64,000 bases of DNA, taken from assembly GCA_963768975.1 (NCBI GenBank), contig CAVYKB010000012.1, forward strand, positions 124,001 to 188,000, in the 5' to 3' direction. Position 1 is the stretch's first letter, and the number at the start of each line of letters is the position of its first letter. The translations under genes were made by a program, and so were the position numbers. This DNA is from CADCTB01 sp963768975 (GTDB lineage Bacteria; Actinomycetota; Acidimicrobiia; Acidimicrobiales; AC-14). Under the pieces are notes generated by a model that was not told the origin of the DNA, did no database searches, and worked only from the letters and a program-made list of their open reading frames with translations. Below, in pieces: positions 19,239 to 27,161 of this stretch.

Positions 19239-19599
19239 AGGCCGGCGTGGGCGGCGATCATCGCCGCCACCTCCTCGGGCGTTAGGTCGCTATTGTCGAT
19301 CGACAGGTCGCCGGCGTTGATCGGCGTGTGCAGGTCGGAGCGGGCGAGCATGCTCCTGAGCTGTACCGGGTCGCCGAACTTGGCGACGCCGGCGCGTGAG
19401 GGGTCGGTTACGCGCTTCTCGAGCACCGCCGCGGTCGGGAGGAGCTCCTCGGCGCGAAGGGGAACAGGCGCAGGGCCATCTCGACCGTCAGGGTGTTGTC
19501 GAGCACCTTCAGCCCGTACTGCGCCTCCAGGCACCGGGCGACGGTGAGCTTGCCGGCCGCCGGCGGGCCGTAGAGAAGGACGTGGCGGCTGGTGGGCAC
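19235..19599 (-). pseudogene. Decayed P-loop nucleotide kinase
   Basis: The first 45 codons from 19599 encode a good kinase start, with Walker A YGPPAAGKLTVARCL and LDNTLTVEMALRLFPF. After that the frame is lost. The C-terminal part of the same family (EKRVTDPSRAGVAKFGDPVQ ... LTPEEVAAMIAAHAGL) continues in a different frame to 19235. Relatives are about 180 residues, so roughly 60 middle residues, including the FVQL-type strand region, are missing along with the frameshift. A single sequencing error would not explain the missing segment. Confidence 0.7.
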
Positions 19600-19657
19600 G
19601 GTGGCGTTCTAGCGAAATTCCGTCGCCGGCTGTCGAGGATTTCCGCCACCATGGGGG

Positions 19658-20194
19658 ATGGTCCCCGAGGAGATCGCCGTCGCTGGCGGCCTGGAGCTGC
19701 GGCGCTGGCGGGTGTCCGACGCCCCCGGCCTGCTGGCCGCCATCGAGGCCAGCCTGCCCGAGCTACGGCGGTTCATGCCCTGGGCCATGGAGGACCCCAC
19801 GCCGGCGTCGGTAGAGGAATTTCTCGAGTCCCGCTCCGGCGCCTCACTCGGCTTCGCCCTCTTCGACGCCGGCGGCGAGCTGGTGGGCGCCGCCGGCCTC
19901 CACGACCGGCGGGGTCCGGGCATCCTCGAGATCGGCTACTGGGTGCGCAGCGACTGCACCGGCCGGGGCTACGCCACCGCCATGGCCGGCGCCCTCACCG
20001 AGGTGGCGTTCGAGCGGTTCCCGCTCGTCGACCGGATCGAGATCCGCTGCGACCCGGCGAACCTGGCCAGCGCAGCCATTCCGCCGAAGCTGGGCTACCG
20101 ACTGGACCGCATCGAAGTCGTCGATGTCGAGGCGGCAGCTCAGACCGGCAAGCAGCAGGTCTGGGCCCTCCACCGCGTGCATGCAGCGTCGTGA
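19658..20194 (+). CDS. RimJ/RimL-like GNAT acetyltransferase
   Basis: A 178-residue GNAT protein: LELRRWRVSDAPGLLAAIE at the start, FMPWAMEDPTPASVEEFL, LEIGYWVRSDCTGRGYATAM (acetyl-CoA loop) and NLASAAIPPKLGYRLD. This pattern is of the ribosomal-protein-serine acetyltransferase (RimL) type; the actual target is unknown. It is convergent with the ABC permease gene, 47 bases away. Confidence 0.85.
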   Translation: MVPEEIAVAGGLELRRWRVSDAPGLLAAIEASLPELRRFMPWAMEDPTPASVEEFLESRSGASLGFALFDAGGELVGAAGLHDRRGPGILEIGYWVRSDCTGRGYATAMAGALTEVAFERFPLVDRIEIRCDPANLASAAIPPKLGYRLDRIEVVDVEAAAQTGKQQVWALHRVHAAS

Positions 20195-20241
20195 AAGCGG
20201 CCTCTCCGGCCGGAATCACGACGCTGGGTGCACGAGCGCGC

Positions 20242-21093
20242 CTATTTGGCGACCGAGCGCTGGTAGGCCCGGACTGCCAGCGGCGCGCACACGGCGATGA
20301 TGGCGACGATCCAGATCAGCGTGTACGCCACCGGGTGGGCGATGGACCAGGGGTCGCTGGGCGTGGCCGCCGTCGTGGGGTTGCCGAACAGTTCCCGGAT
20401 GGCGTTGGACAGGGTCGTCACCGGGTTCCACTCGGCCACGTTCTGGACGAACTGCGGCATGGACTCGGTCGGCACGAACGTGCTGGCCATGAACGTCACC
20501 GGGAACAGTGCGGCGAAGGCGATGCCCTGCACCCCTTCGGGCGTGGCCACCACGCTGCCGAGGAGCACGCCGACCCATACCATGGCGAAGGCGAAGCCGA
20601 TCAGCAGCAGGTAGCCGAAGGCGGCGTTGACCAGGCCGTCGTGGATGCGCCAGCCGATGGCCAGGCCGCACAGGGACATGATCACGATCGGCAGCAGGGC
20701 CTTGAACAGGTTGGCGATGGCGTGGCCGCCGAGCACCGCGCCCCGGGCGATGGGCAGGGCCCGGAAGCGGTCGACGGCCTGGTTCTTGCGGTCGTTGGCC
20801 AGGGCCATGGCCACCCCGAAGGCGGAGAACACGATGGTCTGGGCGAAGATGCCGCCCATCAGGAACTCGCGGTAGTTGCCCTCGCCGGGCACGTCGATGG
20901 CGCCGCCGAACACGTAGGCGAAGAGCAGCACGAACATGATCGGCTGGATGGTGGCGTCGGAGAGGGCCTCGGGCTGGCGCTTCATGTGGACCAGGCCCCG
21001 CCTGGCGATGACCCAGGTGTCGTGGAACATGCCTCGAGACGGCTCGGGGCCGTCGTGGGCGACGATCTCCTCGGGCAGCTTCACGGCGGTCAT
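20242..21093 (-). CDS. ABC-2 type permease (DrrB-like)
   Basis: The 283-residue membrane protein has six predicted segments and the ABC-2 permease features ALSDATIQPIMFVLLFAYVFG near the start and FMASTFVPTESMPQFVQ before the last segments. These are typical of DrrB-type drug or lipid exporters. The ATG at 21093 overlaps the stop of the ATPase gene (ATGA), so the two are coupled. Confidence 0.85.
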   Translation of the reverse strand: MTAVKLPEEIVAHDGPEPSRGMFHDTWVIARRGLVHMKRQPEALSDATIQPIMFVLLFAYVFGGAIDVPGEGNYREFLMGGIFAQTIVFSAFGVAMALANDRKNQAVDRFRALPIARGAVLGGHAIANLFKALLPIVIMSLCGLAIGWRIHDGLVNAAFGYLLLIGFAFAMVWVGVLLGSVVATPEGVQGIAFAALFPVTFMASTFVPTESMPQFVQNVAEWNPVTTLSNAIRELFGNPTTAATPSDPWSIAHPVAYTLIWIVAIIAVCAPLAVRAYQRSVAK

Positions 21094-22064
21094 GACGAGA
21101 CCTCCTCGTTTGCGTCGTCGGCCGGCGAGCCGGTGAGGGTCAGGAACACTTCGTCGAGGGTGGGCTGGCGCAAGCTCATGTCGTCCACCCCGATCTGGGC
21201 CTCGGTGAACTCCTTGGCCACCAGGACGAGCGTCTCCACGCCCAGGCTGGTGGGTGCGGCCACGGAGCGGGCGCCGGCGTCGACCTGAGGCTTCACGCCG
21301 GTGATGGCCTCGATGATGCGGGCCGCCTCGGGGACGTGGGCGGGCTCGACCACGACGACCTGGATCTGGTCGCCGCCGACCTCCCGCTTGAGCTTGCGGG
21401 CGTCGCCTCGGGCGATGATGCGCCCGTGGTCGATGACGATGATGTCGTCGGCCAACCGCTCCGCCTCTTCGAGGTACTGGGTGGTGAGCACGACGGTGGT
21501 CCCGGTCCCGACGAGCGAGTCGATGACGGTCCACAGCTCGCTGCGACCGCGGGGGTCGAGGCCGGTGGTGGGCTCGTCGAGGAACAGGACCTCGGGCCGG
21601 CCGACGAGGGTGGCGGCCAGGTCGAGGCGCCGGCGCATACCGCCCGAGTACCCGCCGGCGCGCCGGTCGGCGGCCTCATCCAGCGAGAACGCAGTGAGCA
21701 GCTCCGCAGCCCGGCCGGTGGCCTGGGCCCGGCGGTACTGGTGCAGCTCGCCGAGCATGACCAGGTTTTCCCGGCCGGTGAGCAGGGGGTCGACGGTGGC
21801 GTCCTGGGCGGCCAGGCCGATGCGCCGGCGGACCTCGTGGGCCTGGCTGCGGACGTCGAAGCCGGCGACGGTGGCCTGGCCCTCGTCGGGCTCGGTGAGG
21901 GTGGTGAGGATGCGCACGGCGGTGGTCTTGCCGGCGCCGTTGGGCCCCAGCACGGCGATCACCGTGCCGGTGGGGACCTCGAGGTCGATGCCGGCCAGGG
22001 CGGTGGTCTCCCCATACCGCTTCACCAGGCCGCGTGCTTCTACGGCGATGTTGTTCGGTGACAC
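21090..22064 (-). CDS. ABC exporter ATP-binding protein (DrrA-like)
   Basis: A 324-residue ABC ATPase with Walker A GPNGAGKTT, Q-loop AAQDATVDPLLTG, signature YSGGMRRRLDLA, Walker B VLFLDEPTTGLDP and switch His in TQYLEEAERLADD. The C-terminal extension ending in LRQPTLDEVFLTLTG is the DrrA type. The start is GTG 22064, five bases after a clear GGAGG; an upstream GTG at 22091 lacks one. Together with the permease it should export a hydrophobic compound. No adjacent regulator is seen. Confidence 0.9.
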   Translation of the reverse strand: MSPNNIAVEARGLVKRYGETTALAGIDLEVPTGTVIAVLGPNGAGKTTAVRILTTLTEPDEGQATVAGFDVRSQAHEVRRRIGLAAQDATVDPLLTGRENLVMLGELHQYRRAQATGRAAELLTAFSLDEAADRRAGGYSGGMRRRLDLAATLVGRPEVLFLDEPTTGLDPRGRSELWTVIDSLVGTGTTVVLTTQYLEEAERLADDIIVIDHGRIIARGDARKLKREVGGDQIQVVVVEPAHVPEAARIIEAITGVKPQVDAGARSVAAPTSLGVETLVLVAKEFTEAQIGVDDMSLRQPTLDEVFLTLTGSPADDANEEVSS

Positions 22065-22227
22065 GTTGCCTCCAATTGCTCCCGCGTTCACGGTTGCACA
22101 GACGTAGGACGTACGGCCCGTGTTTTTCTCATCGCTTGGTTTGCTCCGCTCGCCGGCCCCAGGGGCGTACCGCCTGAGGCCTACGCTGCGCTCCTGCGGG
22201 GCCGGAACGCCCGGCCGGCGTGCTCGC

Positions 22228-23991
22228 TCACGGTGCGGTCGAGGTGCGGAGGTACTGGACCCGCACCCGGCCGGGCTGCAGGTCGGCCAGCCGGCGGGCG
22301 AGGGGCTCCTCGTAGGTCGTGACGAAGATCTGCTCGAGGCCGCCGGCTGAGCTCAGGTGGGCCAGCGTGCTGCCCACCAGCTGTCGGGACACGGGATCCA
22401 GGTGCTCCAAGGGCTCGTCGATCCAGCAGAACGGCACGGTGGTCGTCGCCAGCAGCGTGGTCAGGCGCATCATGAGTTTGGCCACGGTCTGCTCGCCGGC
22501 GCTGAACGCGACGAACTCCAGGGGGGCGCCGTCGATGTCACGGGACAGCTCGCCGTCGGGCGTCAGGTGGAGGTTGGGGCGGTCGGGAAAGACCGCCTCC
22601 CACCGCCGGTTGACCTCGGCGGCCAGCGGCTCCAGCTGGCGCCCGAGGACGGCGGTCACCGTCTGGTGGAGGGCGGTCCTGCCCGCCTCCAGCAGGGCCT
22701 CGGCCCGGTAGCGCTCGGTGAGGGCGTCGGCGGTGGCCAGGTCGGTCCGGATCGCTTCGACTTTGGCCAGGGCGGCCTCGGCCTTCATCTCGGCCTCCCG
22801 CTGGCCGGCGACGGCCGCCTCCAAGGCCTCCTGGGCTGCGGCCTCTGCCGCGGTGCGCTGGTCGAGGTCGACCTCCGCCGGCGCCTTGGGCGCCGGCCCC
22901 AGGCTGGCGGCCTGGCGGGCCAGGGCCCGGACGGTGTCGAGGGTGGCGGCCGCGCTGGTGTCGTCGAGGCGGGCCAGATCCTGGCGGACGGCCTCCACCG
23001 TGGCCCGGTGGAGCTCCTCGGCGTGTTCACGACTGTCGCCGTCGAGGGCGCGCAGGCAGGTGGGGCAGGCGGCGCCGGCGTCGTGCAGGGTCGACAGCGA
23101 GGCCTGCACGGCGGCCAGCCGGGAGCGCAGGTCGGCCTGCTGGGCCCGGATGGAGTCGACGAGGGTGCCGAGGCGGTCCTCCATGGCGACGAGGGCGTCG
23201 GCCACCGGCGTGCCCAACGGCACGTCGCCCAGCAGGGGCGCGGCGAGGGCCAGGAGCTGGTCGTGGCGTTCCTGCCATGCCGTGGCCGCGGCCTGCAACG
23301 CCGCCGAGGCCCGGGCCTGGTCGAGGGAGGCCCGGGCCTCGGCGGAGCTGGCGCGGGCGGCGTCGACCCGCGCACGGGCGGTCGCCACGCCCGCGGCGAG
23401 CGCTTCCAACTCGCCGGCCGCCTCCTGCAGTTGCGCCTCGGTGGCCGAGAGCTCGGCCCGGGACGCGCGGAGACTCTTGGACAGCTGTGCCAGCACCGGC
23501 TCGATCTCGGCGATCGCCCGCTGGAGGTCGTCGAGGGAGTACGCCCGGCACAGGTGGGTGCGGAGGTTGGGGTCCTCGGCGTCGCGGCGGAGGTCCTCGG
23601 TGAGGAAGGCGGTGCGGGAGACGAAACGGGCGCCGGCGGACCACGCCTCTTCCAGCAGGCGGACGGCCTCGGCCTCCTCCACGGCCCGGCCGTCGAGGGA
23701 CGCGGTGGTCGTCGCCGTCACCTTGGCGCGGGCCGCCTTCAGGGTGCGGGTTACGGCCAGCTCGCCGGCGGGCAGGGCCAGAGTGACCGACGCCGAGGCG
23801 GTGGTGTGACCCTGGCGGATCATCGACGGCCGCTGCTCCACGTGGCCGGCGCCCAAGGCCCATCGCACCGCCTCCAGCAGCGAGCTCTTGCCGACGCCGT
23901 TGGGGGCGACGAGGAAGGTGGTGCCGGGGTCGATGTCGAGCGCCAGCTTGCGGTAGGCCCGCCAGTTCTCCAGGGCGATGTGGGTGATCAC
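22228..23991 (-). CDS. SMC/Rad50-like ATPase with zinc hook
   Basis: The 587-residue protein has an N-terminal ABC half (THIALENWRAYRKL, Walker A APNGVGKSS near 29-37) and a coiled-coil middle rich in Ala/Glu/Arg. A CPTC hook sits near 309-312. The C-terminal half carries signature FSAGEQTVAKLM near 496-507 and Walker B PFCWIDEPLEHLDP near 520-533. This is the plan of SbcC/Rad50 and RecF-type DNA-associated ATPases, but it is far shorter than SbcC and no SbcD nuclease gene is adjacent. The GTG start overlaps the previous stop (GTGA at 23988-23991). It is the last gene of a coupled four-gene operon with a zinc-finger protein and a sigma-like protein; DNA binding or repair linked to transcription is inference. 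Confidence 0.8.
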   Translation of the reverse strand: MITHIALENWRAYRKLALDIDPGTTFLVAPNGVGKSSLLEAVRWALGAGHVEQRPSMIRQGHTTASASVTLALPAGELAVTRTLKAARAKVTATTTASLDGRAVEEAEAVRLLEEAWSAGARFVSRTAFLTEDLRRDAEDPNLRTHLCRAYSLDDLQRAIAEIEPVLAQLSKSLRASRAELSATEAQLQEAAGELEALAAGVATARARVDAARASSAEARASLDQARASAALQAAATAWQERHDQLLALAAPLLGDVPLGTPVADALVAMEDRLGTLVDSIRAQQADLRSRLAAVQASLSTLHDAGAACPTCLRALDGDSREHAEELHRATVEAVRQDLARLDDTSAAATLDTVRALARQAASLGPAPKAPAEVDLDQRTAAEAAAQEALEAAVAGQREAEMKAEAALAKVEAIRTDLATADALTERYRAEALLEAGRTALHQTVTAVLGRQLEPLAAEVNRRWEAVFPDRPNLHLTPDGELSRDIDGAPLEFVAFSAGEQTVAKLMMRLTTLLATTTVPFCWIDEPLEHLDPVSRQLVGSTLAHLSSAGGLEQIFVTTYEEPLARRLADLQPGRVRVQYLRTSTAP

Positions 23992-25226
23992 GAAGGGTCC
24001 GTGCCAAGCAGGGCCTCGACGACCGAGCCGCCTTCGAACGCCTGAGCCAGGGCGGCGGCGAGCAGGTCCTCGGCGCCGGCGAGGGACTCGTAGCCCCGGC
24101 GTTTGGGGGCGATCTTGAACCGGGCACCCTGGCGGGCGCCGGCGGCCGCGGCGGCCGCTGCGGCCTCCCGGAGCACGTCGGCCACGTCGACCCCCGTGAC
24201 CGCCGAGCGGGTGGGAGGGCTCATGGCCCGGGCGCCGGAGCGCTGGTCGAGGAACTTGGCGATGGCGTCGAAGGCGACCAGGCCGGAGATCAGCGGGCGA
24301 GGCGGGTTGTGGGCGCCGGAGGGCATGTCGATGCCGGCGTGCAGCGCGGCGGCGTCGAAGACGTCGGCCCGCTCGCTGAGCGCGGTAGTCGTCACGACGA
24401 GGGCGCTGGCGTTGAGGCGGGTGAGCACCGAGCGGGCGGCGTCGAAGTCCAACTCGTCCTCCAGGCCGTGGGCTGTGTCGAGCACGACGAGCACCACGCC
24501 CACCTCGTCGACGGTGGCCAGCGGCATCCATCCGCGCTGCTCGGCCAGGACCAGGTCACCCCAGCCGTCGAGGCTGCGGACGGCGCAGGCCCGGCCCCGG
24601 AGGTCGCGGAGGTCGGCGATGAGGGCGGAGCGGACCTGCTCGGGGCGGGGTGGGGGAGCGCCGGCGTCGAGGGCGACGGCCGGCTCGGCGAAGGCGGCGA
24701 GTGCGCTGGCCAGGTGCTGGCGCAGCTCGAGGCGGGGGTCGGAAAGGCCGGTGATCGGTGGGCCGGAGGAGCCGACGAGCACCAGGGTGCCGACCCTGGC
24801 CGTCAGCGCGACCCGCGGGATTCCCGTAGCCAGGGCGGGATGAACGGCCACGGCCGTGCGAAAGGGCGAATGCTCGACGATGACCGCTTCGTCGTCGGCG
24901 GCTTCGGTGTCGAAGGTGACGGGGGCCACCGTGACGCGGTCGCCGGCGACGGCCCGGACGAGCACGAGGAGCCGGTCGTCCTCGCCGGCCAGCCACAAGT
25001 CGCCGACCGCGGGGTCCCCGCCGGTCTCGCCGGCGGTGACGGCGAACGCCGGCGCCGGCAGGGGCGCACCGCTGCCGGCGGGGGCGGGCGTGCCCTCCAG
25101 CCGCCGGCGCTTGAGCCGGCACAGCAGGCAGCCGTCGAGGTGGGCTTCGATGTCGGCCGCCCGGGACGCATCCAGCACGCCGTCGACGAAGTCGGCGAGG
25201 TCGACGTCGAGGGGGTGGCCGGTCAT
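23988..25226 (-). CDS. Zinc-finger (zf-HC2, anti-sigma-like) protein of unknown function
   Basis: Of 412 residues, the first 40 form DLADFVDGVLDASRAADIEA followed by H29, C33 and C36. This is the H-x3-C-x2-C spacing of the zf-HC2 domain found in zinc-dependent anti-sigma factors. There is no membrane segment, so it is cytoplasmic. The rest, including a beta-rich region to about 150 and a Rossmann-like part (VGVVLVVLDTAHGLED), is not recognised. The ATG at 25226 overlaps the stop of the sigma-like gene (ATGA at 25223-25226). The pairing suggests that the finger binds that protein, but this is inferred only from the finger type and gene order. Confidence 0.65.
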   Translation of the reverse strand: MTGHPLDVDLADFVDGVLDASRAADIEAHLDGCLLCRLKRRRLEGTPAPAGSGAPLPAPAFAVTAGETGGDPAVGDLWLAGEDDRLLVLVRAVAGDRVTVAPVTFDTEAADDEAVIVEHSPFRTAVAVHPALATGIPRVALTARVGTLVLVGSSGPPITGLSDPRLELRQHLASALAAFAEPAVALDAGAPPPRPEQVRSALIADLRDLRGRACAVRSLDGWGDLVLAEQRGWMPLATVDEVGVVLVVLDTAHGLEDELDFDAARSVLTRLNASALVVTTTALSERADVFDAAALHAGIDMPSGAHNPPRPLISGLVAFDAIAKFLDQRSGARAMSPPTRSAVTGVDVADVLREAAAAAAAAGARQGARFKIAPKRRGYESLAGAEDLLAAALAQAFEGGSVVEALLGTDPS

Positions 25227-26188
25227 CGCACCGCCAATACGTCGGACCGCGCTTCAGTGTCCATCCATGCCCGGGCCAGCTCCATGACCAGCAGCGCGAT
25301 CCCCTCGCCGTCCTCGTCGTCGAGCACCTCGACCCGGATGACGTCGACCGCCCGTTGGCGGATCAGGTGGGCCTTGGAAGCGGAGGCGCCGAGGAGGGGA
25401 GCGAGCTGGCGGACGGTGTACTCCGGATTGGCAACGGCCATGCGTTCGGCGTCGTTGAGCTGGGCCAGCACCTCGGTGGCCCGGATCAGGCGGAGGGCCT
25501 CGCTGCCGGTGCGATCGGCGCCGGCCCCGCCGCCGGCGCCGGCGGCCGGATCGTCGAGGACGTTCACCTCCAGGGCGACGGGCGCCTGCCCGATGCCGAG
25601 GCGGTGGCCGATGGCGCGGGCCAGGCTCCGGGGGGTGAGCGACCCGCCGGCGGCGTCGAGGAGGGCCTCGCACAGCGAGACGATCGTCGCCCGGTCGGCC
25701 ACCGGCGCGGCCCGGCGGGCGTCGTGGCCCCAGTTGGGCAGGACCACGTCGATGGTGCGGATGGCCCGGCCCAGCAGGTCGGGGTCGTCGTTGCCGGCGC
25801 CGGCCGGACCCCCGGTGCGCGCCCACCGGCCCTCCACCCGCCCGAACGCAGGCTCGCCGCTCAGGACGTCGTTGATGCGCAGCACCAGCTTGCCGAGAGG
25901 CGTGCGCCGGCCGAGGTCGGCCAGGAAGTTGCGCACCGCGCCCTGGAGGCGGGCGCGCAATGCCTGGTCGGAGCCGCAATGGGTGGCCAGGTCGGTCAGC
26001 CGCCGGGGCGTCTGCCCGTCGGCCATGAACTCGGCGGCTGCGGTGTGGACGGCATCGGCATCCCATCGCTGGTGGCCGTCGGGAGGCGGAAAGTTGCGGG
26101 AGACGCCCACGGCGCGGATGGTGCGGCGCAGCAGGGTGACGAACTCCTCGCCGGCGGCGCCGGCCTGGAGCTCGGCGACGGCACTCAT
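25223..26188 (-). CDS. Sigma-like helix-turn-helix protein
   Basis: A 321-residue soluble protein. Its C-terminal stretch at about 241-288 (LAQLNDAERMAVANPEYTVR, then QLAPLLGASASKAHLIRQRA) reads like sigma-70 region 4: an acidic start, a helix-turn-helix and a basic recognition helix. A segment near 80-110 (LQGAVRNFLADLGRRTPLGK) has some region-2 character, but no clear core-binding motif was seen. It may be a divergent sigma factor or a sigma-derived DNA-binding protein. Both flanking genes overlap it by ATGA junctions. Confidence 0.55.
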   Translation of the reverse strand: MSAVAELQAGAAGEEFVTLLRRTIRAVGVSRNFPPPDGHQRWDADAVHTAAAEFMADGQTPRRLTDLATHCGSDQALRARLQGAVRNFLADLGRRTPLGKLVLRINDVLSGEPAFGRVEGRWARTGGPAGAGNDDPDLLGRAIRTIDVVLPNWGHDARRAAPVADRATIVSLCEALLDAAGGSLTPRSLARAIGHRLGIGQAPVALEVNVLDDPAAGAGGGAGADRTGSEALRLIRATEVLAQLNDAERMAVANPEYTVRQLAPLLGASASKAHLIRQRAVDVIRVEVLDDEDGEGIALLVMELARAWMDTEARSDVLAVR

Positions 26189-26403
26189 GCGGGAACCACG
26201 TTGGCCGGCGTCCAGAGGCAGGCCAGGACCGGGAAGCGGGCGGTCTCGCCCCGGAACGCCACGCCGATCGTCCCGCCGGCCGTCGCCGGTACGTCGAGCA
26301 CGACCACGGCGGCCTGATCTGCGGCCGCGTCGAAGGGCAGGATGGTGGTGTCGACCCAGTACTCCTCCTGCACCCGGGGCAGGAACGGGCCGGGCTCCGT
26401 CAT
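26185..26403 (-). CDS. Small beta-rich protein, first gene of the SMC-like operon
   Basis: The 72-residue product (starting MTEPGPFLPRVQEEYWVDTT) has alternating hydrophobic stretches (AAVVVLDVPATAGGTIGVAF) suggesting a small beta-sandwich. No cysteines, signal or membrane segment. No family recognised. Its stop overlaps the start of the sigma-like gene (ATGA at 26185-26188). A divergent promoter region of 92 bases separates it from the ACT-domain gene. Confidence 0.6.
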   Translation of the reverse strand: MTEPGPFLPRVQEEYWVDTTILPFDAAADQAAVVVLDVPATAGGTIGVAFRGETARFPVLACLWTPANVVPA

Positions 26404-26495
26404 CGCATCCTCTCTACGTGGGAACCGGTGGCGCTGTCCACAGAACGTGACGGCACCGAAACCGTGCGTTCACGTCTGACGCGTAGCTTTACCGC

Positions 26496-27161
26496 ATGGA
26501 GACCTTCGTCGTCCGCGTCTGGGTGCCCGACCGCCCGGGGGCGCTCGGCCAGGTGGCCAGCCGCATCGGTGCCGTCCGGGGCGATGTCGTGGGCATCGAC
26601 ATCCTCGAGCGCGGCGCCGGCCGGGCCATCGACGAGCTGATCGTCGAGCTGCCCGACGCCAGCCTGGTGTCACTGCTGCTGGCCGAGATCGACCAGGTCG
26701 ACGGGGTCGACGTGGAGGACGTGCGGCCGGCGCCGGCCGAACTGGCCGACCCCCGGCTCGACGCGCTCCAGACCGCGGCGTTTTTGGTCGGCGCCCAGTC
26801 CCACACTGCCCTCCTCGACGCACTGGTGGCGCATGCCCGGCGGGACTTCGGCGCCGAGTGGGCCGTGGTCGTCGACCTCGACGACCGGGCCGCGCTGGCA
26901 TCCCACGGCTCGCCGCCGCCCCCGGCGTGGCTGGTGGCGTTCGTGGCGGGCAGCCAGTCGTCAGCTGCGGTCAGCTCTGGGGAGTGTGGGCCCGACGACG
27001 TGGCGTGGGCCGAGCTGGGCACCAGCCGGCTGGCGCTGCTCCTGGGCCGCCAGGGCCGTCCGTTCCGCTCCCGGGAACGCCACCAGCTCGCCGCCCTGTG
27101 CCAGATCGCCCAGTATGTGATGGCCAACCTGGGCGTGGAGCGCCTAAGCCCAATGACGTGA
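26496..27161 (+). CDS. ACT-domain protein with a C-terminal GAF-like region
   Basis: The first 75 residues are an ACT domain (FVVRVWVPDRPGALGQVASR and GAVRGDVVGIDILERG), the fold that binds amino acids to regulate enzymes. The remaining 145 residues look like a GAF-type sensor (HTALLDALVAHARRDFGAEW, LALLLGRQGRPFRSRERHQL). No catalytic domain is present, so it is probably a regulatory or sensing protein. It overlaps the convergent glycerol kinase gene by 18 bases. Confidence 0.7.
   Translation: METFVVRVWVPDRPGALGQVASRIGAVRGDVVGIDILERGAGRAIDELIVELPDASLVSLLLAEIDQVDGVDVEDVRPAPAELADPRLDALQTAAFLVGAQSHTALLDALVAHARRDFGAEWAVVVDLDDRAALASHGSPPPPAWLVAFVAGSQSSAAVSSGECGPDDVAWAELGTSRLALLLGRQGRPFRSRERHQLAALCQIAQYVMANLGVERLSPMT

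Noticed and set aside
26421..26450. ECF-type promoter GGAACC upstream of the ACT-domain gene, as a target of the sigma-like protein
   Set aside because: The -35-like hexamer is present but the -10 is not convincing, and the match is too short to claim regulation.
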